Source of the DNA: Rhizobium esperanzae
Lineage (GTDB): Bacteria > Pseudomonadota > Alphaproteobacteria > Rhizobiales > Rhizobiaceae
Length of the DNA stretch: 64,000 nucleotides
Assembly (NCBI RefSeq): GCF_002204185.1
Contig: NZ_MXPU01000012.1
Location: 155,014 to 219,013 of the forward strand
Direction: 5' to 3'
The translations under genes and the position numbers were made by a program. How positions within the stretch are numbered: the first letter of the stretch is position 1; the number at the start of each line of letters is the position of its first letter. This document shows, one piece after another, positions 60,792 to 64,000 of this stretch. The notes under the pieces were generated by a model. It ran no database searches. It was not told where the DNA came from and saw only the letters and a list, made by a program, of their open reading frames with translations.

Positions 60792-60965
60792 ATGAGCAAG
60801 ACCAACGTTCGTGAACTTCAAAAACGCGCCGAACAGCAGGTCAGGAACACCAGCGCCGGCGGCCACCTCGGCGGCACCTATTTCGGCCAGCAACCAGACG
60901 GAAAAACAGCGTCTGACACCACCAACGACAGCGCCAAGGCAAGGCCAAACGATGGGCGTAATTGA
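60792..60965 (+). CDS. Small hypothetical protein, 57 residues, with EcfG-type promoter
   Basis: 57 residues: MSKTNVRELQKRAEQQVRNTSAGG, then HLGGTYFGQQPDG and a disordered Ser/Thr/Asp tail ending DGRN. Strong AAGGAG 6 nt upstream of the ATG. The first about 20 residues form an amphipathic helix; the rest is hydrophilic. It is too small for common gene callers but fits all signals: ribosome site, promoter, coding composition. Function unknown; stress-induced expression is inferred from the promoter. Confidence 0.72.
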   Translation: MSKTNVRELQKRAEQQVRNTSAGGHLGGTYFGQQPDGKTASDTTNDSAKARPNDGRN

Positions 60966-61225
60966 GGCGGGACGCCTTTCCTATCGCGTTTGCGGTGATG
61001 GGATATTGCGAAAGGGCGCGCTGTGGGGCACCTCCGCGGCTCGCCCCTTCCTCCGTCCCTGTTTAATCTTCGCCAAAAGCAACAGCGTATCGTAACGACC
61101 ATGAGGAGACGCCCAGCCCGAAGGGTCGGAGAGCACCTTGCCGGGCTACCTTGAACGGAAACGCCCCTGCCCTAACTTTCGCGGACGGCTAGCCGACCAT
61201 AGCGGGACTAAAGCGGAGGGGCGAC

Positions 61226-62158
61226 GTGGCATCCTATTCGATTGACGAAGCGATCCGGGAGCTCACTCCGGTTCTCGGCAAGACGGCGCCGGCGGGCGCC
61301 GTCAGTGCCGAGTGGATCGCCACCACCATGCAGGCCGGGCATTCCTCACGCACGGGCGGCTATCGGGATGCCGGAGGAAACCTTGTCAGCGAAGAATCGA
61401 CCAGGCCGCTTGATATTGTCGAGGAGGTGATCGAGAAGCTCGATGCGGCCGCATCGCACCGCTTCAACAAGGTGGTGATCCGCTGGAAGAAGGCGAAGCT
61501 TCCCTTCATGCGCGGCGAGATCACCATCGACACCACCTATGATCAATCGATCGTTCCACGCGGGCCCGAGGACCCGGTCTATGAGGCGGCCGCGGCCGCG
61601 CGGCGCGCCTTCTGGCAGACCCGCGGCGGCGTGCGGGAGGGCTTCGCTGCCGAGCGCGAAACGGCCAACGTCCATAACCAGACGAAATGGTTCGGCCCGC
61701 ACCGCCGTGTCCTTGCCGTCGATGCGCCGGAAAAGCTCATCCTCGCTACCGACGGCCTCTCCACTCCCTGGGCGGGCATTTCCGAGCCCGAAAATGGCGT
61801 CGAATGCGAGCTCTTCATGGAATTCGATCCTGCGACGCTGGATTCGACGGGAACGGCAAACTGGGCAAATCTCCTGATCAATCTCGGCGATCTCGTCGCT
61901 GACGGCCACCGCGTTGCCCGCGACGTTGAAAAGCACGGCGCCATCCTCTTCTGCCGGCTGACGGAGGATTACGCGCCGCTAACCCGCATCATCCTGAGCT
62001 GCGACCCCAGCCGCATCGACGGCTTGCCCTTCGGCTCCGTGCCGCTGATCCGCGCGACACCGGTCGCCGAAGCTGAGATCGAAGGCCGCGACCCTGACGA
62101 GGATTGGGGAGCGACGGCGGCGCGCCAAGCGCTGGCCAAGCACGGGATCAGGATTTAG
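61226..62158 (+). CDS. Hypothetical two-part protein, possibly immunity-like
   Basis: 310 residues. GTG start with GGAGGGG 4 nt upstream. Residues about 1-110 hold helical and beta stretches (DIVEEVIEKLDAAASHRFNKVVIRW). The second part (from about 150) has VLAVDAPEKLILATDGLSTPWAG, ELFMEFDPATL, WANLLINLGDLV and AILFCRLTEDYAPLTRIILS, which recall suppressor-of-fused-like domains found in bacterial immunity proteins. No signal peptide or membrane helix. The domain assignment is tentative. It is followed by a small gene on the same strand. Confidence 0.65.
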   Translation: MASYSIDEAIRELTPVLGKTAPAGAVSAEWIATTMQAGHSSRTGGYRDAGGNLVSEESTRPLDIVEEVIEKLDAAASHRFNKVVIRWKKAKLPFMRGEITIDTTYDQSIVPRGPEDPVYEAAAAARRAFWQTRGGVREGFAAERETANVHNQTKWFGPHRRVLAVDAPEKLILATDGLSTPWAGISEPENGVECELFMEFDPATLDSTGTANWANLLINLGDLVADGHRVARDVEKHGAILFCRLTEDYAPLTRIILSCDPSRIDGLPFGSVPLIRATPVAEAEIEGRDPDEDWGATAARQALAKHGIRI

Positions 62159-62239
62159 AGCCGATCATTTCATCGACATGTCATGAAACTTCTTGTCCCG
62201 GATCGGCTTTCTACAACGAAGCCAAACAAGGAGCTCCAA

Positions 62240-62563
62240 ATGTCCGGCGAAGCCGAAAATAATGGTAAAACCGCTATCCTTCCAGTTCAGAACCCGTCAG
62301 CAACCGAACAAGCCGCCACTGCGTCCGTGCTCGAAGATATGCAGAAAGCAAGCCTGGAGACTCGCCAGCCGGAGCCGGCGGCCGTGTTGTTCTCCTGGGA
62401 GCTCGATCCGCCGGAACTCGCTAAACTGATCTCCGAGGTGATGACACTGCCGATAGTCCTGTGGTCGACTGGCATATCCCTGACCTATTCCCTCTGGCTG
62501 TCTTCGCTGCTTCCCGCACGCGAGACGATCGGCTCGATCAGGCAAAGCGCGGATTACGCTTAG
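62240..62563 (+). CDS. Small hypothetical membrane-associated protein
   Basis: 107 residues. ATG 62240 with AAGGAG 6 nt upstream. Hydrophilic, Ala/Thr/Gln-rich first half, then LISEVMTLPIVLWSTGISLTYSLWLSSLLP, a long hydrophobic helix, and a short polar end. It resembles a tail-anchored or single-pass protein. No family recognised. It lies 81 bp after the two-part protein gene and could be its partner. Confidence 0.6.
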   Translation: MSGEAENNGKTAILPVQNPSATEQAATASVLEDMQKASLETRQPEPAAVLFSWELDPPELAKLISEVMTLPIVLWSTGISLTYSLWLSSLLPARETIGSIRQSADYA

Positions 62564-62670
62564 CGACCGCGGCCGACCACGCCCCAGCCCCTGCAACTTC
62601 CGCCTCTCCGCCCCCGTTCCACCGAAAATTTGCGGAATGAAGGGCGGGTAGGTCGTGAGAACAGACCGCC

Positions 62671-64000
62671 TCAGCCAAACAAGAAGTCGCCCGAGTTGAA
62701 ATTGGCAAGCCCGCCGAGGGTCGTGATGTTGTCGAATTCAGCGACCAGCACCGCGCCGCCGGCTGAACTTGGGTTCTGATCGTAGTAGACCGCCACATGG
62801 CCGAGATCCGTATTGTGGAACACGAACAATGCCCCTGTGGTTATGTTGCTGTAACCATTAATGGTGCTCTGGACGGTTGCGTTCGTGACGCTCACGTCCG
62901 TTTTGATGCCAATCTCCGTTCCGGCAACATTGATCGTGCCGTTATTTCCTACCTTCACATTGTCCACGCTTGTATTGTTATTGCCGACGGCGAACTCGAA
63001 CGCGCCGCCTCCAACGTCCAACTGGAAGCTGTCCACGACCGTGCTACTCGTCCCAGCATTGAAGTCAGTCATATGGTTCGTGGTCGTCGCAAACTTTTGG
63101 AAAAAGAAGGTGTCATTTCCCACGCCCCCGGTCAGGGTGTTGTTGCCAGCACCACCATTTAGGGTGTCATTGCCGTCTTGGCCGAAAAGAGTGTCGTCAC
63201 CTCCCAGCCCGAAGATCATATCGTTACCGCCACCGCCGTAGAGCACATCATCGCCCGTTCCACCGGTCGGATTGTCCACTGAATTGCCATTGCCACCGGT
63301 GATAATCGTGAATGTCTCGGTCTTTTCGAAGGCCGGCCCTATAGGATCACCGGTCTGCGTTGCCGTTACCGTCACTGAAAATGTACCGTTCGTCGATAGC
63401 GCACCCGAATGAAGCGTATTGCCGGTTATCGAAAACAAGCCCGGATTCGACTGCGAAGCAATGTTGAAGCTGAATCCACCCGCGTCGGGATCAGTCGCCG
63501 ACAGCAGACCACTGAACTCAAAATTATTGAAGTTGACGCTGTCCGCCGGAACGACAGGCGTCAGCTTAATGTCGGTCGGGGCCTGCCGAACTGGTCCATC
63601 ATCTGCGCCGGTGATGGCGACGACGATATTGTGGCTGGCGGTGCCGTCGAGCGAGCTGACGCTCAGCGTATCGCTGACCGCGTCGCCCTGGTTGAGCGCC
63701 TGCGTCGCCGCCCGGTTATTGTCGAGCGTATAGGTCCAGCTGCCGGTGGCGGCATTGAAGCTGAAGCTGCCATAGATGCCGTTGAGTGAGGCCGGGGCGG
63801 CAAACACCGCCTCGCCGTCGTCGACATCGCTGACCGTCAGCTTGCCGGAGGCACTCGGATCGCCGCTGCCGGCTGCCCCCGCCTCGACCGTCGCCCGGTC
63901 GTCGGTCACCGTCGCATCGACGACGATCGCAGCCGCATCGTTGGCGCCGGTGATGGCGACGACGATATTGTGGCTGGCGGTGCCGTCGAGCGAGCTGACG
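62671..64000 (-). CDS. VCBS/RTX-repeat type I secreted protein, 3' part only
   Basis: The gene runs on past the right edge. In protein order the visible 443 residues hold VCBS repeats (SSLDGTASHNIVVAITGADD twice), a cadherin-like stretch (SGLLSATDPDAGGFSFNI), and RTX nonapeptides (GGTGDDVLYGGGGNDMIFGLGGDDTLFGQDGNDTLNGG). A C-terminal domain ends in NFNSGDFLF, the usual form of a type I secretion signal. RTX repeats bind calcium outside the cell. It is likely a large adhesin or cell-surface protein exported by a PrsDE-like system. The start lies outside the window. Confidence 0.88.
   Translation of the reverse strand, partial: VSSLDGTASHNIVVAITGANDAAAIVVDATVTDDRATVEAGAAGSGDPSASGKLTVSDVDDGEAVFAAPASLNGIYGSFSFNAATGSWTYTLDNNRAATQALNQGDAVSDTLSVSSLDGTASHNIVVAITGADDGPVRQAPTDIKLTPVVPADSVNFNNFEFSGLLSATDPDAGGFSFNIASQSNPGLFSITGNTLHSGALSTNGTFSVTVTATQTGDPIGPAFEKTETFTIITGGNGNSVDNPTGGTGDDVLYGGGGNDMIFGLGGDDTLFGQDGNDTLNGGAGNNTLTGGVGNDTFFFQKFATTTNHMTDFNAGTSSTVVDSFQLDVGGGAFEFAVGNNNTSVDNVKVGNNGTINVAGTEIGIKTDVSVTNATVQSTINGYSNITTGALFVFHNTDLGHVAVYYDQNPSSAGGAVLVAEFDNITTLGGLANFNSGDFLFG
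63605..64000 (-). repeat. DNA-level repeat of VCBS modules
   Basis: The 57 bp at 63605-63661 recur without a difference at 63944-64000, a spacing of 339 bp or 113 codons. The repeat is cut by the window edge, so more copies probably follow in the rest of the gene. Confidence 0.85.

Noticed and set aside
1..64000. CRISPR arrays, tRNA or rRNA genes, integrase genes, plasmid origins
   Set aside because: Looked for by eye and not found. The only repeats seen are palindromic intergenic elements and repeats inside genes.

Overview
The window reads as chromosome or large-replicon DNA of a fast-growing alphaproteobacterial rhizobium, closest in style to the Rhizobium leguminosarum/etli group. The basis is GC-rich coding with frequent GTG starts, a second truncated ftsZ, a coxMNOP-type alternative cytochrome oxidase, many small Rhizobiales-only proteins, and intergenic palindromic repeats that match what is known of RIME elements. 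No rRNA, tRNA, CRISPR array or intact mobile element was seen. The only insertion-sequence trace is a decayed IS110-type transposase at 7.2-8.0 kb.

Layout. 0-7 kb: dusA, an HtrA-like protease, a chloroperoxidase-type hydrolase, small secreted or unknown proteins (Gly-rich, BA14K-like) and a GNAT acetyltransferase. 7-20 kb: the IS110 relic, then several regulator/enzyme pairs transcribed divergently (HxlR with a dihydrofolate reductase-like protein, TetR with an O-methyltransferase, HxlR with an NmrA-like reductase, Lrp with argG), plus a class III nucleotide cyclase, a candidate membrane-anchored LAS peptidase and a DUF808 protein. 20-30 kb: a phosphodiester glycosidase-like protein, a GFA protein, dapB facing an ornithine cyclodeaminase, AraC diverging from a phytanoyl-CoA dioxygenase, and a frameshifted PLP decarboxylase. 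30-39 kb: a Na+/H+ antiporter divergent from the Kup K+ transporter, a secreted intradiol dioxygenase, and two paralogous beta-helix proteins without signal peptides. 39-45 kb: an operon for a four-gene ABC exporter (adaptor, ATPase, two FtsX-type permeases) and a seven-helix AraC regulator. 45-51 kb: cytochrome c and a five-gene cytochrome c oxidase operon. 51-60 kb: MYG1, a Blh-type sulfur transferase/dioxygenase fusion, a frameshifted 2'-5' RNA ligase-like gene, ftsZ2 and a divergent XRE/SDR pair. 60-64 kb: small genes behind three candidate EcfG (general stress sigma factor) promoters, an unknown two-part protein, and the 3' end of a large VCBS/RTX type I secreted protein running off the window.

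The most promising less-described items are the compact 59.8-61.0 kb locus, where two divergent EcfG-type promoters sit back to back with a third nearby and drive tiny uncharacterised proteins; the putative LAS peptidase at 13.8 kb; the tandem beta-helix pair; and the repeat biology, including an adaptor protein whose last residues are encoded by a RIME-like element and a 215-bp inverted-repeat structure upstream of the same gene. Four genes look broken by single-base changes or a stop codon (PLP decarboxylase, 2'-5' RNA ligase, IS110 transposase, DUF1772-like protein). All functions are inferred from motifs read by eye; no database search was run.
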